From assembly GCA_037577475.1 (NCBI GenBank), contig JBAGJB010000197.1:62001-126000 (forward strand): a stretch of DNA of 64,000 nt, given 5' to 3'. Each line of letters begins with the position of its first letter. Position 1 is the first letter of the stretch. Below, piece after piece: positions 1-14,966 of this stretch. The position numbers and the translations under genes were made by a program. This stretch comes from Chaunax sp. Z400. Lineage: Eukaryota; Chordata; Actinopteri; Lophiiformes; Chaunacidae. A model generated the notes under the pieces. The model saw only the letters and a program-made list of their open reading frames with translations. It was not told where the DNA came from and searched no databases.

Positions 1-904
1 TTATAACAACAACACAAACCTATAGGCTCAATAGAACAACACAAACCTATAGCCTCAAGAACAACACAAACCTATAGCCTCAAGAACAACACAAACCTAT
101 AGCCTCAATAACAACACAAACCTATAGGCTCAGTGTAACAACAACACAAACCTATAGACTCATTATAACAACAACACAAACCTATAGACTCATTATAACA
201 ACAGCAAAAACCTATAGGCTCATTATAACAACAACACAAACCTATAGGCTCAGTGTAACAACAACACAAACCTATAGAGTCATTATAACAACAACACAAA
301 CCAATAGGATCAATAGAACAACAACACAAACCTATAGGCTCAATATGACAACACCACAAACCTATAGGATCAATAGAACAACAACACAAACCTATAGGAT
401 CAATAGAACAACAACACAAACCTATAGGATCAATATGACAAACACATAAACCTATAGGATCGTTATAACAACAACACAAACCTATAGACTCATTATAACA
501 ACAACACAAACCTATAGGGTCAATATAACAACAACACAAACCTATAGAGTCATTATAACAACAACACAAACCTATAGGCTAAATAACAACACTAACCTAT
601 AGGCTCATTATAACAACAACACAAACCTATAGCATCAATAGAACAACAACACAAACCTATAGACTCAATAGAACAACAACACAAACCTATAGGCTCAATA
701 ACAACACAAACCTATAGGCTCAATAACAACACAAACCTATAGGCTCAGTGTAACAACAACACAAACCTATAGACTCATTATAACAACAACACAAACCTAT
801 AGGCTCATTATAACAACAAGACAAACCTATAGGCTCAATGTCACCACACACAAACCTATAGGCTCAATATAACAACAACACAAACCTATAGGCTCAATAT
901 AACA
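1..904. repeat. Mixed satellite units at the left edge
   Basis: This stretch opens with short 25-27-bp units of the CCTATAGCCTCAAG type. It then runs in 30-bp units from about 105 to 569 and returns to mixed lengths. About 240-720 corresponds to about 25,254-25,734 (offset 25,014) and to the matching part of 56.7-57.1 kb. All three share the rare tail variant AACACTAACC (near 588, 25,602 and 57,024). A sequence reading CCAATAGG instead of CCTATAGG at about 302 also recurs at 25,316 and 56,707. No unique sequence or gene is seen. Confidence 0.9.
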
Positions 905-3756
905 ACAACACAAACCTATAGGCTCAATAACAACACAAACCTATAGGCTCATTATAACAACAACACAAACCTATAGGCTCAATCGAACAACAACACAAAC
1001 CTATAGCCTCAATAACAACACAAACCTATAGGCCCATTATAACAACAACACAAACCTATAGGCCCATTATAACAACAACACAAACCTATAGGCTCATTAT
1101 AACAACAAGACAAACCTATAGGCTCAATGTCACCACACACAAACCTATAGGCTCATTATAACAACAACACAAACCTATAGGCTCAATAGAACAACAGCAC
1201 AAACCTATAGGCTCATTATAACAACAACACAAACCTATAGGCTCAGTGTAACAACAACATAAACCTATAGACTCATTATAACAACAACACAAACCTATAG
1301 GCTCATTATAACAACAACACAAACCTATAGGCTCATTATAACAACAAGACAAACCTATAGGCTCAATGTCACCACACACAAACCTATAGGCTCAATATAA
1401 CAACAACACAAACCTATAGGCTCAAAAACAACACAAACCTATAGGCTCATTATAACAACAACACAAACCTATAGGCTCAATAGAACAACAACACAAACCT
1501 ATAGGCTCATTATAACAACACCACAAACCTATAGGATCAATAGAACAACAACGCAAAACTATGGGCTCAATGTAACAACAACACAAACCTATAGGCTCAA
1601 TATAGCAACACAAACCTATATTCTCATTATAACAACAACACAAACCTATAGGCTCATTATAACAACAAGACAAACCTATAGGCTCAATGTCACCACACAC
1701 AAACCTATAAGCTCAATAACAACACAAACCTATAGGCTCAATGTCACCACACACAAACCTATATGCTCAATAACAACACAAACCTATAGGCTCATGATAA
1801 CAACAACACAAACCTATAGGCTCAATAGAACAACAACACAAACCTATAGGCTCATTATAACAACAACACAAACCTATAGGATCAATAGAACAACACAAAC
1901 CTATAGGATCAATAGAACAACACAAACCTATCGGCTCAATATGACAACAACACAAACCTATAGGGTCATTATGACAACAACACAAACCTATAGGCTCAAT
2001 ATAACAACAACACAAACCTATAGGCTCATTATAACAACAACACAAACCTATAGGCTCAATGTAACCACACACAAACCTATAGACTCATTATAACAACAAC
2101 ACAAACCTATAGGATCAATAGAACAACAACACAAACCTATAGGATCAATAGAACAACAACACAAACCTATAGGCTCAATATAACAACAGCACAAACCTAT
2201 AGGCTCAATATAACAACAGCACAAACCTATAGGATCGTTATAACAACAACACAAACCTATAGACTCATTATAACAACAACACAAACCTATAGGGTCAATA
2301 TAGCAACACAAACCTATAGAGTCATTATAACAACAACACAAACCTATAGAGTCATTATAACAACAACACAAACCTATAGGCTAAATAACAACACAAACCT
2401 ATAGGATCAATAGAACAACAACACAAACCTATAGACTCAATAGAACAACAACACAAACCTATAGGCTCAATAACACAAACCTATAGGCTCATTATAACAA
2501 CAACACAAACCTATAGGCTCAATAGAACAACACAAACCTATAGCCTCAAGAACAACACAAACCTATAGACTCAAGAACAACACAAACCTATAGCCTCAAT
2601 AACAACACAAACCTATAGGCTCAGTGTAACAACAACACAAACCTATAGACTCATTATAACAACAACACAAACCTATAGACTCATTATAACAACAAGCCAA
2701 ACCTATAGGCTCAATGTCACCACACACAAACCTATAGGCTCATTATAACAACAACACAAACCTATAGGCTAAATAACAACACAAACCTATAGGATCAATA
2801 GAACAACAACACAAACCTATAGGCTAAATAACAACACAAACCTATAGGCTCATTATAACAACAACACAAACCTATAGGCTCAGTGTAACAACAACACAAA
2901 CCTATAGACTCATTATAACAACAACACAAACCTATAGGCTCAGTGTAACAACAACATAAACCTATAGACTCATTATAACAACAACACAAACCTATAGGCT
3001 CATTATAACAACAAGACAAACCTATAGGCTCAATGTCATCACACACAAACCTATAGGCTCAATATAACAACAACACAAACCTATAGGCTCAAAAACAACA
3101 CAAACCTATAGGCTCATTATAACAACAACACAAACCTATAGGCTCAATAGAACAACAACACAAACCTATAGCCTCAATAACAACACAAACCTATAGGCTC
3201 ATTATAACAACACCACAAACCTATAGGATCAATAGAACAACAACGCAAAACTATGGGCTCAATGTAACAACAACACAAACCTATAGGCTCAATATAGCAA
3301 CACAAACCTATATTCTCATTATAACAACAACACAAACCTATAGGCTCAATAACAACACAAACCTATAGGCTCAATTTCACCACACACAAACCTATATGCT
3401 CAATAACAACACAAACCTATAGGCTCATGATAACAACAACACAAACCTATAGGCTCAATAGAACAACAACACAAACCTATAGGCTCATTATAACAACAAC
3501 ACAAACCTATAGGATCAATAGAACAACACAAACCTATCGGCTCAATATGACAACAACACAAACCTATAGGGTCATTATGACAACAACACAAACCTATAGG
3601 CTCAATATAACAACAACACAAACCTATAGGCTCATTATAACAACAACACAAACCTATAGGCTCAATGTAACCACACACAAACCTATAGACTCATTATAAC
3701 AACAACACAAACCTATAGGATCAATAGAACAACAACACAAACCTATAGACTCAATA
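905..3756. repeat. 2.85-kb block, copy 1 (pairs with 9235-12086)
   Basis: This block matches 9235-12086 at a constant offset of 8,330 bp, with no length change that I could find. By eye I saw at least seven substitutions. Examples are CAATAG against CAATTG at 1539/9869, AAGCCAAACC against AAGACAAACC near 2696, GTCATCAC against GTCACCAC near 3037, and CAATTTCACC against CAATGTCACC near 3375. Further copies start near 33,387, 38,891 and 45,374. The left edge lies between two CTCAATATAA/CTCAATAA units. At the right edge this copy continues with a GACTCAATAGAA unit, while copy 2 continues with a GGATCAATAGAA unit. Confidence 0.85.
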
Positions 3757-6700
3757 GAACAACAACACAAACCTATAGGCTCAATAACAACACAAACCTA
3801 TAGGCTCATTATAACAACAACACAAACCTATAGGCTCAATAGAACAACACAAACCTATAGCCTCAAGAACAACACAAACCTATAGCCTCAAGAACAACAC
3901 AAACCTATAGCCTCAATAACAACACAAACCTATAGGCTCAGTGTAACAACAACACAAACCTATAGACTCATTATAACAACAACACAAACCTATAGACTCA
4001 TTATAACAACAACACAAACCTATAGGCTCATTATAACAACAAGACAAACCTATAGGCTCAATGTCACCACACACAAACCTATAGGCTCAATATAACAACA
4101 ACACAAACCTATAGGCTCAAAAACAACACAAACCTATAGGCTCATTATAACAACAACACAAACCTATAGGCTCATTATAACAACAACACAAACCTATAGG
4201 ATCAATAGAACAACACAAACCTATAGGATCAATAGAACAACACAAACCTATAGGCTCAATATGACAACAACACAAACCTATAGGGTCATTATGACAACAA
4301 CACAAACCTATAGGCTCAATATAACAACAACACAAACCTATAGGCTCATTATAACAACAACACAAACCTATAGGCTCAATGTAACCACACACAAACCTAT
4401 AGACTCATTATAACAACAACACAAACCTATAGGATCAATAGAACAACAACACAAACCTATAGGATCAATAGAACAACAACACAAACCTATAGGCTCAATA
4501 TAACAACAGCACAAACCTATAGGCTCAATATAACAACAGCACAAACCTATAGGATCGTTATAACAACAACACAAACCTATAGACTCATTATAACAACAAC
4601 ACAAACCTATAGGGTCAATATAGCAACACAAACCTATAGAGTCATTATAACAACAACACAAACCTATAGGGTCAATATAGCAACACAAACCTATAGAGTC
4701 ATTATAACAACAACACAAACCTATAGGCTAAATAACCACAAACCTATAGGCTCATTATAACAACAACACAAACCTATAGGATCAATAGAACAACAACACA
4801 AACCTATAGACTCAATAGAACAACAACACAAACCTATAGGCTCAATAACAACACAAACCTATAGGCTCATTATAACAACAACACAAACCTATAGGCTCAA
4901 TAGAACAACACAAACCTATAGCCTCAAGAACAACACAAACCTATAGCCTCAAGAACAACACAAACCTATAGCCTCAATAACAACACAAACCTATAGGCTC
5001 AGTGTAACAACAACACAAACCTATAGACTCATTATAACAACAACACAAACCTATAGACTCATTATAACAACAAGACAAACCTATAGGCTCAACGTCACCA
5101 CACACAAACCTATAGGCTCATTATAACAACAACACAAACCTATAGGCTAAATAACAACACAAACCTATAGGATCAATAGAACAACAACACAAACCTATAG
5201 GCTAAATAACAACACAAACCTATAGGCTCATTATAACAACAACACAAACCTATAGGCTCAGTGTAACAACAACACAAACCTATAGACTCATTATAACAAC
5301 AACACAAACCTATAGGCTCATTATAACAACAAGACAAACCTATAGGCTCAATGTCATCACACACAAACCTATAGGCTCAATATAACAACAACACAAACCT
5401 ATAGGCTCAAAAACAACACAAACCTATAGGCTCATTATAACAACAACACAAACCTATAGGCTCAATAGAACAACAACACAAACCTATAGCCTCAATAACA
5501 ACACAAACCTATAGGCTCATTATAACAACACCACAAACCTATAGGATCAATAGAACAACAACGCAAAACTATGGGCTCAATGTAACAACAACACAAACCT
5601 ATAGGCTCAATATAGCAACACAAACCTATATTCTCATTATAACAACAACACAAACCTATAGGCTCAATAACAACACAAACCTATAGGCTCAATTTCACCA
5701 CACACAAACCTATATGCTCAATAACAACACAAACCTATAGGCTCATGATAACAACAACACAAACCTATAGGCTCAATAGAACAACAACACAAACCTATAG
5801 GCTCATTATAACAACAACACAAACCTATAGGATCAATAGAACAACACAAACCTATCGGCTCAATATGACAACAACACAAACCTATAGGGTCATTATGACA
5901 ACAACACAAACCTATAGGCTCAATATAACAACAACACAAACCTATAGGCTCATTATAACAACAACACAAACCTATAGGCTCAATGTAACCACACACAAAC
6001 CTATAGACTCATTATAACAACAACACAAACCTATAGGATCAATAGAACAACAACACAAACCTATAGACTCAATAGAACAACAACACAAACCTATAGGCTC
6101 AATAACAACACAAACCTATAGGCTCATTATAACAACAACACAAACCTATAGGCTCAATAGAACAACACAAACCTATAGCCTCAAGAACAACACAAACCTA
6201 TAGCCTCAAGAACAACACAAACCTATAGCCTCAATAACAACACAAACCTATAGGCTCAGTGTAACAACAACACAAACCTATAGACTCATTATAACAACAA
6301 CACAAACCTATAGACTCATTATAACAACAACACAAACCTATAGGCTCATTATAACAACAAGACAAACCTATAGGCTCAATGTCACCACACACAAACCTAT
6401 AGGCTCAATATAACAACAACACAAACCTATAGGCTCAAAAACAACACAAACCTATAGGCTCATTATAACAACAACACAAACCTATAGGATCAATAGAACA
6501 ACACAAACCTATAGGATCAATAGAACAACACAAACCTATAGGCTCAATATGACAACAACACAAACCTATAGGGTCATTATGACAACAACACAAACCTATA
6601 GGCTCAATATAACAACAACACAAACCTATAGGCTCATTATAACAACAACACAAACCTATAGGCTCAATGTAACCACACACAAACCTATAGACTCATTATA

Positions 6701-7632
6701 ACAACAACACAAACCTATAGGATCAATAGAACAACAACACAAACCTATAGGATCAATAGAACAACAACACAAACCTATAGGCTCAATATAACAACAGCAC
6801 AAACCTATAGGCTCAATATAACAACAGCACAAACCTATAGGATCGTTATAACAACAACACAAACCTATAGACTCATTATAACAACAACACAAACCTATAG
6901 GGTCAATATAGCAACACAAACCTATAGAGTCATTATAACAACAACACAAACCTATAGGGTCAATATAGCAACACAAACCTATAGAGTCATTATAACAACA
7001 ACACAAACCTATAGGCTAAATAACCACAAACCTATAGGCTCATTATAACAACAACACAAACCTATAGGATCAATAGAACAACAACACAAACCTTTAGACT
7101 CAATAGAACAACAACACAAACCTATAGGCTCAATAACAACACAAACCTATAGGCTCATTATAACAACAACACAAACCTATAGGCTCAATAGAACAACACA
7201 AACCTATAGCCTCAAGAACAACACAAACCTATAGCCTCAAGAACAACACAAACCTATAGCCTCAATAACAACACAAACCTATAGGCTCAGTGTAACAACA
7301 ACACAAACCTATAGACTCATTATAACAACAACACAAACCTATAGACTCATTATAACAACAAGACAAACCTATAGGCTCAACGTCACCACACACAAACCTA
7401 TAGGCTCATTATAACAACAACACAAACCTATAGGCTAAATAACAACACAAACCTATAGGATCAATAGAACAACAACACAAACCTATAGGCTAAATAACAA
7501 CACAAACCTATAGGCTCATTATAACAACAACACAAACCTATAGGCTCAGTGTAACAACAACACAAACCTATAGACTCATTATAACAACAACACAAACCTA
7601 TAGGCTCATTATAACAACAAGACAAACCTATA
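3757..7632. repeat. Higher-order repeat of about 2.3 kb
   Basis: Rare variants repeat at +2,318 bp. CAATGTCATC occurs at 3,031 and 5,349, and the CTCATGATAA unit at 3,424 and 5,742. After one 30-bp unit is lost the offset becomes 2,288 (4,368 to 6,656; 5,173 to 7,461). Part of a third copy starts near 7,461. CTCAACGTCACC, with a CpG where most copies have TG, marks equivalent positions at 5,090 and 7,378. One private substitution, CCTTTAG for CCTATAG, is at about 7,091. The unit looks like the 1.6-kb A-type repeat plus about 0.7 kb of additional satellite. No gene is seen. Confidence 0.85.
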
Positions 7633-9234
7633 GGCTCAATGTCACCACACACAAACCTATAGGCTCATTATAACAACAACACAAACCTATAGGCTAAATA
7701 ACAACACAAACCTATAGGCTCATTATAACAACAACACAAACCTATAGGATCAATAGAACAACAACACAAACCTATAGACTCAATAGAACAACAACACAAA
7801 CCTATAGGCTCAATAACAACACAAACCTATAGGCTCATTATAACAACAACACAAACCTATAGGCTCAATAGAACAACACAAACCTATAGCCTCAATAACA
7901 ACACAAACCTATAGGCTCAGTGTAACAACAACACAAACCTATAGACTCATTATAACAACAACACAAACCTATAGGCTCATTATAACAACAAGACAAACCT
8001 ATAGGCTCAATGTCACCACACACAAACCTATAGGCTCAATATAACAACAACACAAACCTATAGGCTCAATAACACAAACCTATAGGCTCATTATAACAAC
8101 AACACAAACCTATAGGCTCATTATAACAACAACACAAACCTATAGCCTCAATAACAACACAAACCTATAGGCCCATTATAACAACAACACAAACCTATAG
8201 ACTCAATATAAAAACAACAAAAACCTATAGGATCAATACAACAACACCACAAACCTATAGGACCAATAGAACAACAACACAAACCTATAGGATCAATAGA
8301 ACACAAACCTATAGGCTCAATATAGCAACACAAACCTATATTCTCATTATAACAACAACACAAACCTATAGGCTCAATAACAACACAAACCTATAGGCTC
8401 AATGTCACCACACACAAACCTATATGCTCAATAACAACACAAACCTATTGGCTCATGATAACAACAACACAAACCTATAGGCTCAATAGAACAACAACAC
8501 AAACCTATAGGCTCATTATAACAACAACACAAACCTATAGGATCAATAGAACAACACAAACCTATAGGCTCAATATAACAACATCACAAACCTATAGAGT
8601 CATTATAACAACTACACAAACCTATAGGCTCATTATAACAACAACACAAACCTATAGGCTCAATGTAACCACACACAAACCTATAGACTCATTATAACAA
8701 CAACACAAACCTATAGGATCAATAGAACAACAACACAAACCTATAGGCTCAATATAACAACAACACAAACCTATAGGATCGTTATAACAACAACACAAAC
8801 CTATAGACTCATTATAACAACAACACAAACCTATAGACTCATTATAACAACAACACAAACCTATAGGGTCAATATAGCAACACAAACCTATAGAGTCATT
8901 ATAACAACAACACAAACCTAGAGGATCATTATAACAACAACATAAACCTATAGGGTCATTATAACAACAACACAAACCTATGGGCTCAATGTAACAACAA
9001 CACAAACCTATGGGCTCAATATGACAAAAACATAAAACCTATAGACTCATTAGAACAACAACACAAACCTATAGACTCATTATAACAACAACACAAACCT
9101 ATAGGCTCAATATGACAAACACATAAACCTATAGGATCGTTATAACAACAACACAAACCTATAGACTCATTATAACAACAACACAAACCTATAGGGTCAA
9201 TATAGCAACACAAACCTATAGACTCATTATAACA
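7633..9234. repeat. Left part of the ~5.5-kb superunit, reference copy
   Basis: From position 7,633 the sequence is shared with segments starting at 31,665, 37,229 and 43,793. It contains the M cassette (8,148-8,363). It also holds a run of unusual units at about 8,900-9,060: boxes reading CCTAGAGG and CCTATGGG, and a tail reading GACAAAAACATAAAACC. The three later superunits carry the same unusual run in the same order. Relative to the copy at 32.5 kb, this copy lacks 60 bp (two units) near 8,560. Confidence 0.85.
8148..8363. repeat. M cassette: 216-bp marker order of variant units
   Basis: This fixed succession of variant units is recognisable wherever it occurs: GGCCCATTATAA, GACTCAATATAAAAACAAC, GGATCAATACAACAACACC, GGACCAATAGAA, a 24-bp GGATCAATAGAACACAAA unit, a GGCTCAATATAG unit and a box reading CCTATATT. 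Copies start at 8148, 18347, 22782, 26080, 27361, 32240, 37744, 44308, 54175, 57586, 58867, 59580, 60744, 62055 and 63604. Most look identical in order and length. It serves as a landmark for aligning higher-order units. Nothing suggests that it is a mobile element: it has no terminal repeats, no target duplication and no coding capacity. Confidence 0.85.
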
Positions 9235-12200
9235 ACAACACAAACCTATAGGCTCAATAACAACACAAACCTATAGGCTCATTATAACAACAACACAAAC
9301 CTATAGGCTCAATCGAACAACAACACAAACCTATAGCCTCAATAACAACACAAACCTATAGGCCCATTATAACAACAACACAAACCTATAGGCCCATTAT
9401 AACAACAACACAAACCTATAGGCTCATTATAACAACAAGACAAACCTATAGGCTCAATGTCACCACACACAAACCTATAGGCTCATTATAACAACAACAC
9501 AAACCTATAGGCTCAATAGAACAACAGCACAAACCTATAGGCTCATTATAACAACAACACAAACCTATAGGCTCAGTGTAACAACAACATAAACCTATAG
9601 ACTCATTATAACAACAACACAAACCTATAGGCTCATTATAACAACAACACAAACCTATAGGCTCATTATAACAACAAGACAAACCTATAGGCTCAATGTC
9701 ACCACACACAAACCTATAGGCTCAATATAACAACAACACAAACCTATAGGCTCAAAAACAACACAAACCTATAGGCTCATTATAACAACAACACAAACCT
9801 ATAGGCTCAATAGAACAACAACACAAACCTATAGGCTCATTATAACAACACCACAAACCTATAGGATCAATTGAACAACAACGCAAAACTATGGGCTCAA
9901 TGTAACAACAACACAAACCTATAGGCTCAATATAGCAACACAAACCTATATTCTCATTATAACAACAACACAAACCTATAGGCTCATTATAACAACAAGA
10001 CAAACCTATAGGCTCAATGTCACCACACACAAACCTATAGGCTCAATAACAACACAAACCTATAGGCTCAATGTCACCACACACAAACCTATATGCTCAA
10101 TAACAACACAAACCTATAGGCTCATGATAACAACAACACAAACCTATAGGCTCAATAGAACAACAACACAAACCTATAGGCTCATTATAACAACAACACA
10201 AACCTATAGGATCAATAGAACAACACAAACCTATAGGATCAATAGAACAACACAAACCTATCGGCTCAATATGACAACAACACAAACCTATAGGGTCATT
10301 ATGACAACAACACAAACCTATAGGCTCAATATAACAACAACACAAACCTATAGGCTCATTATAACAACAACACAAACCTATAGGCTCAATGTAACCACAC
10401 ACAAACCTATAGACTCATTATAACAACAACACAAACCTATAGGATCAATAGAACAACAACACAAACCTATAGGATCAATAGAACAACAACACAAACCTAT
10501 AGGCTCAATATAACAACAGCACAAACCTATAGGCTCAATATAACAACAGCACAAACCTATAGGATCGTTATAACAACAACACAAACCTATAGACTCATTA
10601 TAACAACAACACAAACCTATAGGGTCAATATAGCAACACAAACCTATAGAGTCATTATAACAACAACACAAACCTATAGAGTCATTATAACAACAACACA
10701 AACCTATAGGCTAAATAACAACACAAACCTATAGGATCAATAGAACAACAACACAAACCTATAGACTCAATAGAACAACAACACAAACCTATAGGCTCAA
10801 TAACACAAACATATAGGCTCATTATAACAACAACACAAACCTATAGGCTCAATAGAACAACACAAACCTATAGCCTCAAGAACAACACAAACCTATAGCC
10901 TCAAGAACAACACAAACCTATAGCCTCAATAACAACACAAACCTATAGGCTCAGTGTAACAACAACACAAACCTATAGACTCATTATAACAACAACACAA
11001 ACCTATAGACTCATTATAACAACAAGACAAACCTATAGGCTCAATGTCACCACACACAAACCTATAGGCTCATTATAACAACAACACAAACCTATAGGCT
11101 AAATAACAACACAAACCTATAGGATCAATAGAACAACAACACAAACCTATAGGCTAAATAACAACACAAACCTATAGGCTCATTATAACAACAACACAAA
11201 CCTATAGGCTCAGTGTAACAACAACACAAACCTATAGACTCATTATAACAACAACACAAACCTATAGGCTCAGTGTAACAACAACATAAACCTATAGACT
11301 CATTATAACAACAACACAAACCTATAGGCTCATTATAACAACAAGACAAACCTATAGGCTCAATGTCACCACACACAAACCTATAGGCTCAATATAACAA
11401 CAACACAAACCTATAGGCTCAAAAACAACACAAACCTATAGGCTCATTATAACAACAACACAAACCTATAGGCTCAATAGAACAACAACACAAACCTATA
11501 GCCTCAATAACAACACAAACCTATAGGCTCATTATAACAACACCACAAACCTATAGGATCAATAGAACAACAACGCAAAACTATGGGCTCAATGTAACAA
11601 CAACACAAACCTATAGGCTCAATATAGCAACACAAACCTATATTCTCATTATAACAACAACACAAACCTATAGGCTCAATAACAACACAAACCTATAGGC
11701 TCAATGTCACCACACACAAACCTATATGCTCAATAACAACACAAACCTATAGGCTCATGATAACAACAACACAAACCTATAGGCTCAATAGAACAACAAC
11801 ACAAACCTATAGGCTCATTATAACAACAACACAAACCTATAGGATCAATAGAACAACACAAACCTATCGGCTCAATATGACAACAACACAAACCTATAGG
11901 GTCATTATGACAACAACACAAACCTATAGGCTCAATATAACAACAACACAAACCTATAGGCTCATTATAACAACAACACAAACCTATAGGCTCAATGTAA
12001 CCACACACAAACCTATAGACTCATTATAACAACAACACAAACCTATAGGATCAATAGAACAACAACACAAACCTATAGGATCAATAGAACAACAACACAA
12101 ACCTATAGGCTCAATATAACAACAGCACAAACCTATAGGCTCAATATAACAACAGCACAAACCTATAGGATCGTTATAACAACAACACAAACCTATAGAC

Positions 12201-14966
12201 TCATTATAACAACAACACAAACCTATAGGGTCAATATAGCAACACAAACCTATAGAGTCATTATAACAACAACACAAACCTATAGAGTCATTATAACAAC
12301 AACACAAACCTATAGGCTAAATAACAACACAAACCTATAGGATCAATAGAACAACAACACAAACCTATAGACTCAATAGAACAACAACACAAACCTATAG
12401 GCTCAATAACACAAACCTATAGGCTCATTATAACAACAACACAAACCTATAGGCTCAATAGAACAACACAAACCTATAGCCTCAAGAACAACACAAACCT
12501 ATAGCCTCAAGAACAACACAAACCTATAGCCTCAATAACAACACAAACCTATAGGCTCAGTGTAACAACAACACAAACCTATAGACTCATTATAACAACA
12601 ACACAAACCTATAGACTCATTATAACAACAAGACAAACCTATAGGCTCAATGTCACCACACACAAACCTATAGGCTCATTATAACAACAACACAAACCTA
12701 TAGGCTAAATAACAACACAAACCTATAGGATCAATAGAACAACAACACAAACCTATAGGCTAAATAACAACACAAACCTATAGGCTCATTATAACAACAA
12801 CACAAACCTATAGGCTCAGTGTAACAACAACACAAACCTATAGACTCATTATAACAACAACACAAACCTATAGGCTCAGTGTAACAACAACATAAACCTA
12901 TAGACTCATTATAACAACAACACAAACCTATAGGCTCATTATAACAACAAGACAAACCTATAGGCTCAATGTCACCACACACAAACCTATAGGCTCAATA
13001 TAACAACAACACAAACCTATAGGCTCAAAAACAACACAAACCTATAGGCTCATTATAACAACAACACAAACCTATAGGCTCAATAGAACAACAACACAAA
13101 CCTATAGCCTCAATAACAACACAAACCTATAGGCTCATTATAACAACACCACAAACCTATAGGATCAATAGAACAACAACGCAAAACTATGGGCTCAATG
13201 TAACAACAACACAAACCTATAGGCTCAATATAGCAACACAAACCTATATTCTCATTATAACAACAACACAAACCTATAGGCTCAATAACAACACAAACCT
13301 ATAGGCTCAATGTCACCACACACAAACCTATATGCTCAATAACAACACAAACCTATAGGCTCATGATAACAACAACACAAACCTATAGGCTCAATAGAAC
13401 AACAACACAAACCTATAGGCTCATTATAACAACAACACAAACCTATAGGATCAATAGAACAACACAAACCTATCGGCTCAATATGACAACAACACAAACC
13501 TATAGGGTCATTATGACAACAACACAAACCTATAGGCTCAATATAACAACAACACAAACCTATAGGCTCATTATAACAACAACACAAACCTATAGGCTCA
13601 ATGTAACCACACACAAACCTATAGACTCATTATAACAACAACACAAACCTATAGGATCAATAGAACAACAACACAAACCTATAGGATCAATAGAACAACA
13701 ACACAAACCTATAGGCTCAATATAACAACAGCACAAACCTATAGGCTCAATATAACAACAGCACAAACCTATAGGATCGTTATAACAACAACACAAACCT
13801 ATAGACTCATTATAACAACAACACAAACCTATAGGGTCAATATAGCAACACAAACCTATAGAGTCATTATAACAACAACACAAACCTATAGAGTCATTAT
13901 AACAACAACACAAACCTATAGGCTAAATAACAACACAAACCTATAGGATCAATAGAACAACAACACAAACCTATAGACTCAATAGAACAACAACACAAAC
14001 CTATAGGCTCAATAACACAAACCTATAGGCTCATTATAACAACAACACAAACCTATAGGCTCAATAGAACAACACAAACCTATAGCCTCAAGAACAACAC
14101 AAACCTATAGCCTCAAGAACAACACAAACCTATAGCCTCAATAACAACACAAACCTATAGGCTCAGTGTAACAACAACACAAACCTATAGACTCATTATA
14201 ACAACAACACAAACCTATAGACTCATTATAACAACAAGACAAACCTATAGGCTCAATGTCACCACACACAAACCTATAGGCTCATTATAACAACAACACA
14301 AACCTATAGGCTAAATAACAACACAAACCTATAGGATCAATAGAACAACAACACAAACCTATAGGCTAAATAACAACACAAACCTATAGGCTCATTATAA
14401 CAACAACACAAACCTATAGGCTCAGTGTAACAACAACACAAACCTATAGACTCATTATAACAACAACACAAACCTATAGGCTCAGTGTAACAACAACATA
14501 AACCTATAGACTCATTATAACAACAACACAAACCTATAGGCTCATTATAACAACAAGACAAACCTATAGGCTCAATGTCACCACACACAAACCTATAGGC
14601 TCAATATAACAACAACACAAACCTATAGGCTCAAAAACAACACAAACCTATAGGCTCAAAAACAACACAAACCTATAGGCTCATTATAACAACAACACAA
14701 ACCTATAGGCTCAATAGAACAACAACACAAACCTATAGCCTCAATAACAACACAAACCTATAGGCTCATTATAACAACACCACAAACCTATAGGATCAAT
14801 AGAACAACAACGCAAAACTATGGGCTCAATGTAACAACAACACAAACCTATAGGCTCAATATAGCAACACAAACCTATATTCTCATTATAACAACAACAC
14901 AAACCTATAGGCTCAATAACAACACAAACCTATAGGCTCAATGTCACCACACACAAACCTATATGC
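9235..14966. repeat. A-type higher-order repeat (1,606-1,633 bp), tandem copies
   Basis: The CTCATGATAA unit recurs at about 10,121, 11,754, 13,360 and 14,991, giving spacings of 1,633, 1,606 and 1,631 bp. The differences are whole units. The first spacing contains one extra 27-bp GGATCAATAGAACAACAC unit (about 10,215-10,260). The last contains one extra 25-bp GGCTCAAAAACAACAC unit (about 14,630-14,665). At the base level the copies look almost identical. The first 2.85 kb also forms the second copy of the 905-3756 block. Confidence 0.88.

Noticed and set aside
8148..8363. M cassette as a transposable element
   Set aside because: It has no terminal inverted repeats, target-site duplication or coding sequence. 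It is made of the same satellite units, and its copies lie within larger collinear duplications.
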